Shown: positions 24,414 through 33,439 of the stretch, piece by piece
Layout of the letters: each line of letters starts with the position of its first letter
Position numbering within the stretch: the first letter of the stretch is position 1
NCBI GenBank assembly: GCA_900769055.1
Contig: CAAGFF010000246.1
Span: 1-44,524, forward strand
Length of the DNA: 44,524 nucleotides
Reading direction: 5' to 3'
Source of the DNA: an uncultured Prevotella sp.
GTDB lineage: Bacteria > Bacteroidota > Bacteroidia > Bacteroidales > Bacteroidaceae
Notes under the pieces: generated by a model
Databases searched by the model: none
The model's input: the letters and a program-made list of their open reading frames with translations, nothing else
What the model was told of the DNA's origin: nothing
Program-made: the position numbers and the translations under genes

Positions 24414-26381
24414 CTAAATTATGATATTGCTTCCCAACTGCTTTGCCAGATTGTTTCTCACCTCCTGCATCTGCTTGAACTCCTGCATCAGCGCCATCAA
24501 CCGTTGCCTGTCAGCCGCCGCAGAGGCAATTTGCTGTTTCAGGTCCTTAAGCCGCTGTTCCACATAGTCCATACGGAAGTCGAGCAGCAGGTGCGTGGTC
24601 TGTCGAAGAAGAGTCTCTGTGCGTGTTTCCTCTTTCCGCTTCGCCTCCTCTGGCGTTATATCCTGCATGGCCTGTTGCTTCTGCTCCGTCAGATGGTATC
24701 TGTCCTCGCTCATCTCTGCCGCTACCCTTGCCACTTCTATGTCCTGATGGTGAAGGAAATATTGCATGGCGTTGAACTGCGCATCGGCAGAATGGGTCAC
24801 GGCATCCTCCAGCATACGGTTGAAAAGGAGATTCGAGAGTTGCAGGCCATCGGCACCAAGATTGTAGTATATATATTGTGCGATATTGACATCGACAAGC
24901 TGCCCGTCATCCGCCTCAACACCATGCAACACAACATGCTCTCCATGCCTCACAAGCATCTGGGCTATCATCCACTCCACCTTGCTCGCCACCTGTTTGG
25001 CAGAAGTCGAAATCATGGTGTTCTCAACAGCCACAGGCGGTTCCTGCTGCTGTGCTACGGGTCTCTGCTCCTGTCTGTCCCGTATGAGGCGGTTCATCTG
25101 GTTAATGAGGGTGGTCTCGTTGATACCGAGTTTCTGCGAGCATTCCTTCAGATAAGTGTCGCGCAATATCTGGTTTGGTATCACGGATATGGAACTGACT
25201 ATCGAGCCAATGCCCTCTGCCCTCTTCTGAGGGTCGGATTCTCCATCGAGCAGCAGTCTGGTCTTGAACTCTATGAAGTCGGTCTGATGCTTGGCTATGT
25301 AGTCGCGGAACTCCTCGGCTGTATGCTTGCGTGCAAAGCTGTCTGGGTCGTCATTGTCGGGAAAGAGCAGCACCTTGAGGTTCATGCCCTCGGCTAGGAG
25401 CATGTCTGTACCTCTCATTGCCGCATGTATTCCCGCCGCATCACCATCGTAGAGCAGTACGATGTTCGACGTGAAGCGGTGCAACGTGTGTATCTGGTGC
25501 AGGGAGAGGGCCGTGCCGGAGTTGGCAACGACATTCTCGATGCCACACTGGTGGAGCGAGAGCACATCTGTATATCCCTCAACCATATACACGCAATCTT
25601 CCTTGGCAATGGCTTTTTTGGCCTGATAGATGCCATACAGCTCACGGTCCTTGTGGTAGATGTCGGAGTCGGGCGAGTTGACATACTTCTGCTGCACACC
25701 CTTGGTGGCGGAGTCAAGCTTTCTACCTCCGAATGCCACCACTTTTCCGCTCACGCCTATCCATGGGAACATTACTCTACCGGCAAAGCGGTCGATGAGC
25801 TGTCCGTGGTCGTTCTTGTAGCACAGTCCTACCTTAAGCAGGTATTCGGGATTGTAGCCTTTGCTCACGGCTGCATTGGCGAGAGCAGTACGGTCGTTGA
25901 GGTCGAAGCCCAGCTGGAATTTGCGTATGATGTCGTCGCGGAACCCTCGCGAGCGGAAATACTGCATACCAATAGCCTTGCCGTCAGCATGGTCGTGAAG
26001 CGTCTGCTCGAAGTACTTGGCAGCCCAGTCGTTGACGATGAACATCGACTCGCGCGCACTCTGCTCCTGTTGTTCCTCAGCTGTCAGCTCACGCTCCTTT
26101 ATCTCTATATGATATTTCTTCGCCAGCCATCTGAGCGCCTCGGGATATGTCATCTGCTCGTGCTCCATGATGAAGCTAACGGCATTACCGCCCTTGCCGC
26201 AACCGAAGCAATGGCAGGTACCACGTGCCGGAGACACCATGAACGATGGTGTCTTCTCGTTGTGGAAGGGGCATAGTCCCTTGTAGTTTGCCCCCGACTT
26301 TTTCAGGGTCACGAATTCCGACACCACATCAACAATGTTTGCGGCATCCTTTATTCTCTCAACTGTCTGGCGGTCAATCAT
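24414..26381 (-). CDS. dnaG: DNA primase
   Basis: DnaG makes the RNA primers for replication. The 655-residue protein starts with MIDRQTVERIKDAANIVDVV, and the CHC2 zinc finger is visible as CPFHNEKTPSF and CHCFGCGKGG. The catalytic core and Toprim motifs are present: VYMVEGYTDVLSLHQ and the metal-binding IVLLYDGDAAG. A helicase-binding C-terminal region (about 440-655) is lower in conservation, as usual. The upstream esterase gene ends 16 bases before its ATG, so it may be read from that promoter. Confidence 0.97.
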   Translation of the reverse strand: MIDRQTVERIKDAANIVDVVSEFVTLKKSGANYKGLCPFHNEKTPSFMVSPARGTCHCFGCGKGGNAVSFIMEHEQMTYPEALRWLAKKYHIEIKERELTAEEQQEQSARESMFIVNDWAAKYFEQTLHDHADGKAIGMQYFRSRGFRDDIIRKFQLGFDLNDRTALANAAVSKGYNPEYLLKVGLCYKNDHGQLIDRFAGRVMFPWIGVSGKVVAFGGRKLDSATKGVQQKYVNSPDSDIYHKDRELYGIYQAKKAIAKEDCVYMVEGYTDVLSLHQCGIENVVANSGTALSLHQIHTLHRFTSNIVLLYDGDAAGIHAAMRGTDMLLAEGMNLKVLLFPDNDDPDSFARKHTAEEFRDYIAKHQTDFIEFKTRLLLDGESDPQKRAEGIGSIVSSISVIPNQILRDTYLKECSQKLGINETTLINQMNRLIRDRQEQRPVAQQQEPPVAVENTMISTSAKQVASKVEWMIAQMLVRHGEHVVLHGVEADDGQLVDVNIAQYIYYNLGADGLQLSNLLFNRMLEDAVTHSADAQFNAMQYFLHHQDIEVARVAAEMSEDRYHLTEQKQQAMQDITPEEAKRKEETRTETLLRQTTHLLLDFRMDYVEQRLKDLKQQIASAAADRQRLMALMQEFKQMQEVRNNLAKQLGSNIII

Positions 26382-26397
26382 CTTTGTTATGGGTAAA

Positions 26398-28056
26398 TCA
26401 TTTTCCCTTCTTGAGGTATGCGGCCAGCGGACTATTCATGTCGCGGAGACCCTTGGCTACGCTCTGCGCATTCATCCTGGCACCAGTGAGCGAGGTATGC
26501 GTGTGGTCGCGGTTGAAATATTTCGATGCGGCCTTCTTGCTCTTCTCCTCACTCTTGCTTGCGAATTTCTTGTCGAGGAAGTCGGCAGAGATATTGTGTA
26601 CATCGAGGAAGTCCACCCCCGTCTGCTCAACCACCTCACGATACCACTTGCCGTACGAGCCGTTTCTGCGCTCAACCTTTCCTTTTGGCCACTCGTTGCG
26701 CGGGGTCAGCGAGACAAGTATTGGTGTGGCACCTTTCTCACGGCAGTCGTCAATCATCTTCCTCAGATACCATCCGAAGCTGTATACTACCTCGTAGCGT
26801 CCGTCTTTTTCCATCTTGTAGACATGGCACGTGTCAGCAGTACCGGGAATAACGCCACGCTCCTTCACGTCTGTAATGGGGCAGATGTCATTGTGTCCGA
26901 ACTGTAACAGCACGAAGTCGCCCGGTTGCAGAGAGTTGTAGACCTGTTCCCAGCGTCCCTCACGCACATAGCTGCGGGTGCTGCGGCCAGCCTTGGCCAC
27001 GTTGACGCAAGTAACCTTGTTCTCGTCGAATACTGTATACGCCTGCGAGCCCCATCCCCACATGCCGTCCTTGTCGCTGTCCTTGTTCTTCACCGTAGAG
27101 TCGCCTGTGATAAACACCACTGGCTTGCCTTTCTCCCTTCTCACCTGCACAACGGGCAACTGTACGCCCATCATCATGTCCTGCAATGGCTTCAGGTCCG
27201 GATTGTTGCTTGCGGCTATGCCCTCGGCAGCAGAGCGTGCGTTCATCTCCGCTCCGTAGGCACTGGTGTGTATATGGTCACCGAAGAAATGGTATTTCTC
27301 CTTCCAGTGGCTATAGCTGTCGAGCTTGCTGCCCGAAATCTCGTTGAGGTCTACAAAGGGCACACCCTCCTGTGCTGCCACGTAAGCCGCCCACTCGGTC
27401 TGTGGCTTTCTGACAATCTTTCCCGTCTTATCATCGTAGGCATCGCGTGGGGTCAGCGACATCAGTATCGGATGGGCACCGGCCTCCCGGCACTCGGCGA
27501 TATACTTTCTAAGATATCCGCCATAGCTATATACTGTTTCCTTCTGTCCTGTCTCCTTGATGGTGACGCAAAGAGAGTCTGTGCCTACTCCTGGTATCAC
27601 AGCCCTTGCCCGTCCCTCATCGTAGGGACCATTATCGTTGTGTCCAATGGATATTATCACCCAGTCGCCCTTCCTCAAGGCTTTTCTGACCATAGGCCAC
27701 AGCTTATTATAGAAAGTACGTGTACTCATACCGCCAAGGGCCTGGTTCTCGACGCTTATCTTGTTGGCATTGAAATACTTGCTGGCAAAGAAACCCCATC
27801 CCCACTGACCGTTGGAGCCATCACCCTTGGTACCATTGCGCATGGTGGAGTTACCAATAAGGAACAGCACGGGATTGTCACCCTTACGGGTAGTTCCGGG
27901 TTCAGGTCGTGACATCAGAGCCTTGGCTATGGAGTCAGGAGTGTTGTCTACAACTTTGTTGACATCCTCCACAGGGTCGGGAAGGTTGTCAAAGCCTTGA
28001 GCGGCTGTCAGCTGCACAGCAGCCATGAATGCAATAGCAGATAGTAATCGTTTCAT
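26398..28056 (-). CDS. Secreted tandem SGNH acetylesterase, rhamnogalacturonan acetylesterase-like
   Basis: The 552-residue protein has a signal peptide (SAIAFMAAVQLTAAQG) and two related SGNH/GDSL domains of the rhamnogalacturonan acetylesterase (CE12) type. Domain 1 (about 65-285) has FLIGNSTMRNG, IGHNDNGPYD and the Asp-x-x-His block DHIHTSAYGAEMN. Domain 2 (about 305-545) has FITGDSTVKNK, FGHNDICP and DHTHTSLTGARMN. Such enzymes remove acetyl groups from pectin. Domain 1 has Asn where the GDS motif usually has Asp; both nucleophile serines remain. It lies 16 bases upstream of dnaG, an odd partner for a degradative enzyme. The promoter candidate is at 28086. Confidence 0.9.
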   Translation of the reverse strand: MKRLLSAIAFMAAVQLTAAQGFDNLPDPVEDVNKVVDNTPDSIAKALMSRPEPGTTRKGDNPVLFLIGNSTMRNGTKGDGSNGQWGWGFFASKYFNANKISVENQALGGMSTRTFYNKLWPMVRKALRKGDWVIISIGHNDNGPYDEGRARAVIPGVGTDSLCVTIKETGQKETVYSYGGYLRKYIAECREAGAHPILMSLTPRDAYDDKTGKIVRKPQTEWAAYVAAQEGVPFVDLNEISGSKLDSYSHWKEKYHFFGDHIHTSAYGAEMNARSAAEGIAASNNPDLKPLQDMMMGVQLPVVQVRREKGKPVVFITGDSTVKNKDSDKDGMWGWGSQAYTVFDENKVTCVNVAKAGRSTRSYVREGRWEQVYNSLQPGDFVLLQFGHNDICPITDVKERGVIPGTADTCHVYKMEKDGRYEVVYSFGWYLRKMIDDCREKGATPILVSLTPRNEWPKGKVERRNGSYGKWYREVVEQTGVDFLDVHNISADFLDKKFASKSEEKSKKAASKYFNRDHTHTSLTGARMNAQSVAKGLRDMNSPLAAYLKKGK

Positions 28057-28085
28057 TTGTCTACAGTTATATTAAGATTATAGTG

Positions 28086-28093
28086 CAAATTTA
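28086..28093 (-). promoter_or_regulatory. -7 box TAAATTTG for the esterase gene
   Basis: On the minus strand TAAATTTG fits TAnnTTTG, 29 bases before the start at 28056. A TTTG lies 23 bases upstream (28117-28120), slightly longer than usual. Confidence 0.55.
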
Positions 28094-28141
28094 CGCATTT
28101 TTCTCCATACACGGCTCAAATATACCACAAAAATGCAGTTT

Positions 28142-28320
28142 AACCTGCATTATTCATACTCGTTCCTACTACAAGGCCTAACTGGCAGCACCTCAGCGCA
28201 ATGCTCGTTCTTCCTCTTTGAAAGTAGGATTTACTACATTCTGCATCGTCATCACAGTGCTCACGCTGATGCACAGCCATTTAGTCCTTTCGTGACGGAA
28301 CAGTATGAATAATGCAGGTT
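28142..28320. repeat. Inverted-repeat element, about 179 bases
   Basis: Left arm 28142-28166 and right arm 28297-28320 pair over 24 bases with one bulged base (the extra c at the cgttcc end). The interior holds no plausible gene. Confidence 0.65.
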
Positions 28321-28454
28321 GAGGGGAAAGAAAGCACGAATGCCGGAAAACGCACGGGGGTGCAATGGCTTACGCAGCAGGCTGCGTTGACCGATACACC
28401 CAGTTGAAAGTCGTCATGCAGCACGGTGCGGTTGGGAAGCCAACTGCATGGAGA

Positions 28455-28479
28455 AATGAGGATAGCAGAGCTCCTCATT
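28455..28479 (-). terminator. Weak hairpin over the second DHHW stop codon
   Basis: An 8-base stem (aatgagga / tcctcatt) with a 9-base loop covers the TGA at 28475-28477. Only a short T-run follows on the minus strand, so it is a weak terminator candidate for the O-acetylation operon. Confidence 0.3.
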
Positions 28480-29971
28480 GTACGGGAGTGTCAGCCTTCT
28501 CCTTGTCGGTGGCCGGCACTTCCTCAGGCTTGCTTTCTCCGCTGATGTCCGCATTCTCCACGGCCTTCTCTTCCTTGGGCTTCTGCTTGGTTGAGTCTGG
28601 GCGATGTGGCTTTACCGATGCCGTTGGGAACGAGCCGTTTGCCTGTGTGAGGAAGCGCATGTAGCGGCTGCATATCTTCTTGGAATAGGCGTTGAAGATA
28701 TTGTTGGCAAAAAGTATGTCTGTAATGGCATTGGCCTTCACGAAGTCGCGCATGTTCTTGGAGAAATAACGGTAATCGACAACATTTATCTCCTCGAACG
28801 AGTAGAACAGGTAACCGGGTATGGCATTGCCGAAGCTGTCCTTTAGTATCATCAGTCTCCTGCCATTGCGCGTACCCGTCTTCACCTTCACAATTCTCAT
28901 GTCGCTGCCCATGAAGGTACAGTACGCTCCACCGTTGCCATCCTTGAACTTGTAGAAGAATGGTCCGTTGACAGGCTTGCACTCGGCCACAATCTGGTAA
29001 TTGGCGTTGAGCTTATAGTCGGTATATGTCGTGGTATACTCAATGTCGTTCGGGACATAATACACGAAATCCTCGGGTGCCCGCTTCAGCGAGATGTCGT
29101 TGGAATAGCCATACATGCTGCCGACAAAGTTCCTTACAACCTTGCGCGTGTAGCTCTCCAACGTGCGGAACGGCACTTTGGCAACCTTGGCAAACTGCTG
29201 TGCGGCATAGTATGCGCCAAGTGGTGCCCAGTGGTGGTCGGTACGCAGGAATATGTCCTCATCGACATGTTTCCCGAGTGCGGTATAGACATCCACGGCA
29301 TGGACATCCTCCGCGAGGTGTGCATGTATATTGTTGATGGTCAGCCTCTCCTCGTTCGAGCATTTGCGTGCCTTCTCGGGGCAGTAGTAGTCCACAGCCG
29401 TGGGAATAACCATGCAGTATACGTTCACATTCTTCCCAAACACTTTCTTATATTCGTTGGCAGCCTGCGCGTATGCCACACCGCCATTGGCACTTCCCCC
29501 ATAAGCCATGAGCGCCCTTACCTTGTCGCCCTTGCCCACGATGATGATACCCTTGTTGGCTATCTTGGCATTCTCGTCGGCAAGCGGACTGCCAGCAAGC
29601 CGGCCCACGTTGCGCTCGCTCATCTCCTCGTCCATTCCATCGTCATCGTCCTCCTTCTCGCTCTCCGAAGGAGCAGAGGCTGAGGCATGGAAGGTCACTG
29701 CATCATCGGTAGGTGCTATCGACAGCAAGTCCTTCTGCATCATGCTCACGGACATGAACAGGTCGCGATAAGGCTCCGTATCGCTGAACCACGAGTTGAT
29801 GGCGGTTGTATACTTACCAGTCATCAGGCTGTCGGCAGTAAAGTTGGGGAATGACGCCAGCTCCCGCTTCTCCAACTCCGAGTAACGGCTGCGCGGGAAG
29901 AAGTCGAATACCACGGCTAAAGAGAGGTATACGACCAGCATGACGGCAATGTATATGTTGTTCTGTTTCAT
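28475..29971 (-). CDS. DHHW family protein (AlgJ/AlgX-like), large paralogue
   Basis: The 498-residue protein is anchored by an N-terminal helix (IYIAVMLVVYLSLAVVF) and exposed outside the cytoplasm. It carries the name motif FLRTDHHWAPLGAYYAAQQFA and the serine motif LKDSFGNAIPGYLF; together these are the Asp-His and Ser parts of an SGNH-type O-acetyltransferase site as in AlgJ/AlgX. It is about 165 residues longer than its neighbour, with an acidic insert (ESEKEDDDDGMDEEMSE, about 105-120) and a Lys/Glu/Pro-rich C-terminal tail after about residue 445. It lies 28 bases downstream of the smaller DHHW gene. It probably receives acetyl from the MBOAT protein and adds it to an exported polysaccharide. 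Confidence 0.9.
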   Translation of the reverse strand: MKQNNIYIAVMLVVYLSLAVVFDFFPRSRYSELEKRELASFPNFTADSLMTGKYTTAINSWFSDTEPYRDLFMSVSMMQKDLLSIAPTDDAVTFHASASAPSESEKEDDDDGMDEEMSERNVGRLAGSPLADENAKIANKGIIIVGKGDKVRALMAYGGSANGGVAYAQAANEYKKVFGKNVNVYCMVIPTAVDYYCPEKARKCSNEERLTINNIHAHLAEDVHAVDVYTALGKHVDEDIFLRTDHHWAPLGAYYAAQQFAKVAKVPFRTLESYTRKVVRNFVGSMYGYSNDISLKRAPEDFVYYVPNDIEYTTTYTDYKLNANYQIVAECKPVNGPFFYKFKDGNGGAYCTFMGSDMRIVKVKTGTRNGRRLMILKDSFGNAIPGYLFYSFEEINVVDYRYFSKNMRDFVKANAITDILFANNIFNAYSKKICSRYMRFLTQANGSFPTASVKPHRPDSTKQKPKEEKAVENADISGESKPEEVPATDKEKADTPVQ

Positions 29972-29999
29972 TTGTCAGCTCCTGAGAAATATTGTTATG

Positions 30000-31004
30000 T
30001 CACGACTTGCCGAGCATCTTTATCAGGGCAGTACTTGTTGACTGCGCGTATGCGTGCTGCAGGTTGTTCACAAGAAGAATGTCGGTTATGTTGTTATCCT
30101 TGACATATTTTACGATATTGCGTGTGAAGTAGCGGAAGTCAACGACATGGATGTCATCGAAAGCATCGAACAGGTAGCCAGGCAGGGCATTGCCATAGCT
30201 GTCCTTGATGACGAGCAGGTTGCGACCATTCTTCGACTTCGTGGCAACATGAGTAGTGCGGGTATCGCCACCCATGAACGTGCAGTACGCGCTGCTGCTG
30301 CCATCCTTATAGCTTATGAAGAAGGGGCCCTCGAAAGGCTCTGTTATGCCCGTCACCCTGCGGTTGCGGCCCATGTTGTGGCCTATGTATGTTGTGACGT
30401 AGGATGAGTCCTGGGGCACATAGTAGACGAACTCCTCCGGGTCGTTCTTTACGGCGGGGTCCTTGGAATAATAGTACATGCTGCCAACAAAGTTGCGCAC
30501 TACCTTCCTGTCGTAGTTGTCGAGCGGAGCAAAGCCTATTCCTGCCACACGCGCAAACTCCTCAGCGGCATAATAGGCGCCCAAAGGCGACCAGTGGTGG
30601 TCGGTGCGGGCATAGATAGGTTCTGAGGCATGTGCCTGAAGAACCGAGTAGACATCGATGGCACGGACAGTGGGCGACAGCGATGAGTATATATTGTCAA
30701 TTACTGGCTTCTCGGCTACCGTCCAAGCCTTCGCCTCCTCGGGACAATAGAACTCCACGGCCGTCGGTATGACCATGCAGAAGACGTTCACCCCCTCAGG
30801 CATGGCATCACGATAGCTGTTCACAGCCCCAGCATACCATGTGCCTCCCGAAGTCTGACCGCTAAACGGTTCCAGCGCACGTACATGCTCGCCATCATCA
30901 ACAACTATGATGCCACGGGCTGTCCTGCGGATGCTGACCGAAGGTGCCGCAACCGCTGCCGTAGCCAATGCAGCAGCCAATATCATTGTAATTAGTCTCA
31001 TCAT
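30000..31004 (-). CDS. DHHW family protein (AlgJ/AlgX-like), small paralogue
   Basis: From the ATG at 31004 the product has 334 residues with a clean signal peptide (MMRLITMILAAALATAAVA). It shares with the next gene the blocks YARTDHHWSPLGAYYAAEEFA, KVVRNFVGSMYYYS, EEFVYYVPQDSSYVTTY and IKDSYGNALPGYL, the last holding the candidate nucleophile serine. In-frame ATGs upstream (31064, 31034) lie inside the MBOAT gene; the 31004 start leaves four bases after the MBOAT stop and keeps the signal peptide at the N terminus. It is periplasmic or secreted, without the tail and anchor of its paralogue. Confidence 0.9.
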   Translation of the reverse strand: MMRLITMILAAALATAAVAAPSVSIRRTARGIIVVDDGEHVRALEPFSGQTSGGTWYAGAVNSYRDAMPEGVNVFCMVIPTAVEFYCPEEAKAWTVAEKPVIDNIYSSLSPTVRAIDVYSVLQAHASEPIYARTDHHWSPLGAYYAAEEFARVAGIGFAPLDNYDRKVVRNFVGSMYYYSKDPAVKNDPEEFVYYVPQDSSYVTTYIGHNMGRNRRVTGITEPFEGPFFISYKDGSSSAYCTFMGGDTRTTHVATKSKNGRNLLVIKDSYGNALPGYLFDAFDDIHVVDFRYFTRNIVKYVKDNNITDILLVNNLQHAYAQSTSTALIKMLGKS

Positions 31005-31008
31005 AATC

Positions 31009-32454
31009 CTAAAATCTCGTATATATAAACGCATTGTTGGTGGCCCCAACAAGTAGTGACACACTCAGAAACAGCAGCACGCACGACACGACAAGCCTCG
31101 TGGCAAGCACCAGATTGCGGCGCAACAAGGTGTTGTGAGGAAACTGCCGGGCAAAATGCCGTGACACGAAATCGTAGACAGGCAGAGAGAACACTACTCC
31201 CGACAGCCACAACCAGAAATTGCCGAACAGAGCACTCTCAACCGTGAAGTCATGAAGCTCGGGGGCATTGCCGGCAAAGGCTGCAAAGAATGTTGTCATG
31301 CGTCCGAAGTCATCGAAGTAGAAGATGCCCCACCCCACGACAACCATCAGCAGGCTGTAGACATGCAGCAGCACAGATGGAATTCTATCGCGAACGCGTA
31401 ACAGAGTGTACTTCTCCAAAGTCACGATGATGCCGAAATAGAGTCCCCAGATGACGAAGTTCCAGCTCGCGCCATGCCATAGTCCCGTCAGGAACCACAC
31501 CACAAGGATGTTGGCGACCTGATGACGGCGGTTGCCACCTAAGGGGATATACACATAATCGCGGAAGAAGCTGCCGAGCGACATGTGCCAGCGTCGCCAG
31601 AAGTCGGTTATCGACGTGCAGCAATAGGGATGTGCAAAGTTCTCTGCAAAGCGGAAGCCAAGGCAGCGGCCAAGTCCTATCGCCATGTCGCTGTAGCCTG
31701 AGAAGTCGAAAAATATCTGGAACGTAAAGGCGAGAATGCCTATCCAGGCTCCCGATGTGGACAAGTCGTTGAGTCCGCCTGTCAGGAACTGGTCGGCAAT
31801 CTCCGAGAACTGATTGGCGAGAATAACCTTCTTGCCCAGGCCGATGAAGAAACGGTAGATGCCCTCCACAAGGTCGAAGCGCATGATGGCACGTGCCCTA
31901 ATCTGCAAGGCCACTATGTCGTAGCGGACGATAGGTCCTGCAATGAGCTGCGGGAACATGGATATGTAGAGCAGCAGGTCGGCATAACGGCGCTGTGCCG
32001 GAGCCTCCCTGCGGTAGACATCAACAAGGTAGGATATGGACTGGAAGGTATAGAAACTGATGCCTATCGGAAGCGAGATGCGAGGCACAGCCACAGGCAC
32101 TCCGAGGTCGGCAAGTGTCTGGGCCACAAAGGAGGCATACTTGAAAATGCCCAATATCAGGATATTCACCGCCAGTCCCGCCACCAGGGCAGTCCTGTTA
32201 TGTCCCTCGCCACGGTCTATGGCCAGGCCTGCCCAGTAGTTGGCAAGCACGCTCAGCAGCATGAGGAAGACATAGACTGGCTCGCCCCAGGCATAGAAGA
32301 TTAGCGAGAATGCCACAAGAACCGCATTGCGGCACGTTGCTCTCACAGGCATGGCGTCGGACGAAAGCCGTCTGTCAGCATGTGATGCCAGCATGTAGCT
32401 GAGCATGAATAGCGGCAGAAATACAAATATGAAGAAAAGGTCAGAAAATACCAT
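31009..32454 (-). CDS. MBOAT family O-acyltransferase (AlgI-like)
   Basis: The 481-residue integral membrane protein has about 10-12 hydrophobic helices and the MBOAT hallmarks: SYLVDVYR, the FFDFSGYSDMAIGLG block, DFWRRWHMSLGSFFRDYVYIPLGG and the active-site histidine in LTGLWHGASWNFVIWG. AlgI-type proteins move acetyl groups across the inner membrane to a periplasmic acetyltransferase that modifies an exopolysaccharide. Its partners here are the two DHHW proteins directly downstream (4-base gap) and the SGNH protein 11 bases upstream. Confidence 0.95.
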   Translation of the reverse strand: MVFSDLFFIFVFLPLFMLSYMLASHADRRLSSDAMPVRATCRNAVLVAFSLIFYAWGEPVYVFLMLLSVLANYWAGLAIDRGEGHNRTALVAGLAVNILILGIFKYASFVAQTLADLGVPVAVPRISLPIGISFYTFQSISYLVDVYRREAPAQRRYADLLLYISMFPQLIAGPIVRYDIVALQIRARAIMRFDLVEGIYRFFIGLGKKVILANQFSEIADQFLTGGLNDLSTSGAWIGILAFTFQIFFDFSGYSDMAIGLGRCLGFRFAENFAHPYCCTSITDFWRRWHMSLGSFFRDYVYIPLGGNRRHQVANILVVWFLTGLWHGASWNFVIWGLYFGIIVTLEKYTLLRVRDRIPSVLLHVYSLLMVVVGWGIFYFDDFGRMTTFFAAFAGNAPELHDFTVESALFGNFWLWLSGVVFSLPVYDFVSRHFARQFPHNTLLRRNLVLATRLVVSCVLLFLSVSLLVGATNNAFIYTRF

Positions 32455-32465
32455 TGTAGTATGTG

Positions 32466-33248
32466 CTATTTATCGCTTATTTTCTCTATTGTCCGTGCAA
32501 CGTACTCTCCTATGCATCTTGCACCCTCGGCATTGGTATGGTTGCCGTCGTATGTATATGTACGATGCCGTCTTTCTTTCTCAGCATTCACACACCCATT
32601 GATGTCAAGCCGGATGACGGGCAGCCCCATCTTGCAGCCACAGTCTGCAATGACGGCAGAGACAGCAGCTATAGCATCAGCGCCAGCACTCACCGACTGC
32701 ATGGGCGTGACAAGGACTATGCGGGCGGAGGGCAGCTCACGCATGAGGATGCCACATGACAGCCGTACCGATGAAGCCAGAGTAACAGCCTCTGACGCAG
32801 AGGCAGGCATGTTCCTGACAAAGGCTTCGTCGGCAGTTTCCGACAACGCCAGTGGACGCTTGGAACCAAACCATGCATCGTTGGTGCCTGCCATCACGAC
32901 CACAAGCTGCGGCATGGGCTGCACACCAGTCCTCACGGACTCAACAAGGCGGCACACCTGGTTGTAGATGACGTTGTTGTCGGATATCGTCTCCGAATAG
33001 TCTGCGATATCCCTCGTCGTAATTGGAGTATTAGTCCATGTGGCACCGCTACGTGCATAGCTTACACAGGTGGCGGGACGGTAGCTGTCACGAAACCACC
33101 AGCTCCACCCCTTCTTGCTGTCGCAGCTGTCGCCGCCAAGCCATGTGTTGGAGTCGCCAAGCAGCACGACATCCGTGTCGGGATGTGTACCAGCCCAGCA
33201 TGTGGCATAGACCATGAGAAGCAATATTATGGAAAGAACGGTTCTCAT
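32466..33248 (-). CDS. Secreted SGNH/GDSL hydrolase
   Basis: The 260-residue protein has a signal peptide (VLSIILLLMVYATCWAG) and the SGNH blocks: LLGDSNTW (nucleophile Ser), a Gly in the RSGATW block, VMAGTNDAW (Asn) and the C-terminal YDGNHTNAEGA with Asp-x-x-His. It is the first gene of the O-acetylation operon, 11 bases before the MBOAT gene, under the best promoter in this region. It may remove or transfer acetyl groups on the same polysaccharide. A wholly different ester substrate is possible. Confidence 0.9.
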   Translation of the reverse strand: MRTVLSIILLLMVYATCWAGTHPDTDVVLLGDSNTWLGGDSCDSKKGWSWWFRDSYRPATCVSYARSGATWTNTPITTRDIADYSETISDNNVIYNQVCRLVESVRTGVQPMPQLVVVMAGTNDAWFGSKRPLALSETADEAFVRNMPASASEAVTLASSVRLSCGILMRELPSARIVLVTPMQSVSAGADAIAAVSAVIADCGCKMGLPVIRLDINGCVNAEKERRHRTYTYDGNHTNAEGARCIGEYVARTIEKISDK

Positions 33249-33269
33249 CTGTTATTCGTTTTGAGCCGA

Positions 33270-33300
33270 CAAAGGTAACTCAAACAAATGACATGACAAA
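33270..33300 (-). promoter_or_regulatory. Promoter TTTG-N19-TACCTTTG for the O-acetylation operon
   Basis: Minus strand: TTTG (33297-33300), 19 bases, TACCTTTG (33270-33277). Both boxes match the consensus fully and lie 22 bases before the start codon of the SGNH gene. Confidence 0.75.
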
Positions 33301-33439
33301 GAAAAACAACATTATTTTTAAGGGCATATTTAGCCTACTGGACGAATTTAACTCGTTAACACACAATAAAACGGGACAAAAAGCGGTTAATTTTCCATAA
33401 AGAGAAGTAACTTTAGACTGTTATTGCCGTCTTTAATAG

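Larger units (their letters stand above)
28057..28474. other. 418-base gene-free stretch with a MITE-like inverted repeat
   Basis: It contains the esterase promoter, then 28142-28166 and 28297-28320, which are inverted repeats of about 24 bases (aacctgcattattcatact) differing by one inserted base, with 130 bases between. A smaller hairpin (aatgcag / ctgcatt) lies at the left end. The terminal inverted arms and small size suggest a MITE-like remnant, but target-site duplications are not clear. No gene with family features was found on either strand. Confidence 0.6.

Noticed and set aside
24333..25397. Open frame of 354 codons opposite dnaG
   Set aside because: Composition is Leu/His/Cys-rich as expected for an antisense shadow; the primase on the other strand is complete with zinc finger and Toprim motifs.
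26926..27912. Long open frame of 328 codons on the plus strand opposite the acetylesterase gene
   Set aside because: No family motif, signal or promoter; it mirrors the codon pattern of the real gene on the other strand, which has clear catalytic blocks in both domains.
28365..28664. Plus-strand open frame running from the gap into the DHHW gene
   Set aside because: Two thirds of it is antisense to the C-terminal tail of the DHHW protein and no start signals are present.
31005..31064. Longer N terminus for the small DHHW protein
   Set aside because: It would overlap the MBOAT gene by about 50 bases and bury the signal peptide; the ATG at 31004 puts the signal peptide first.
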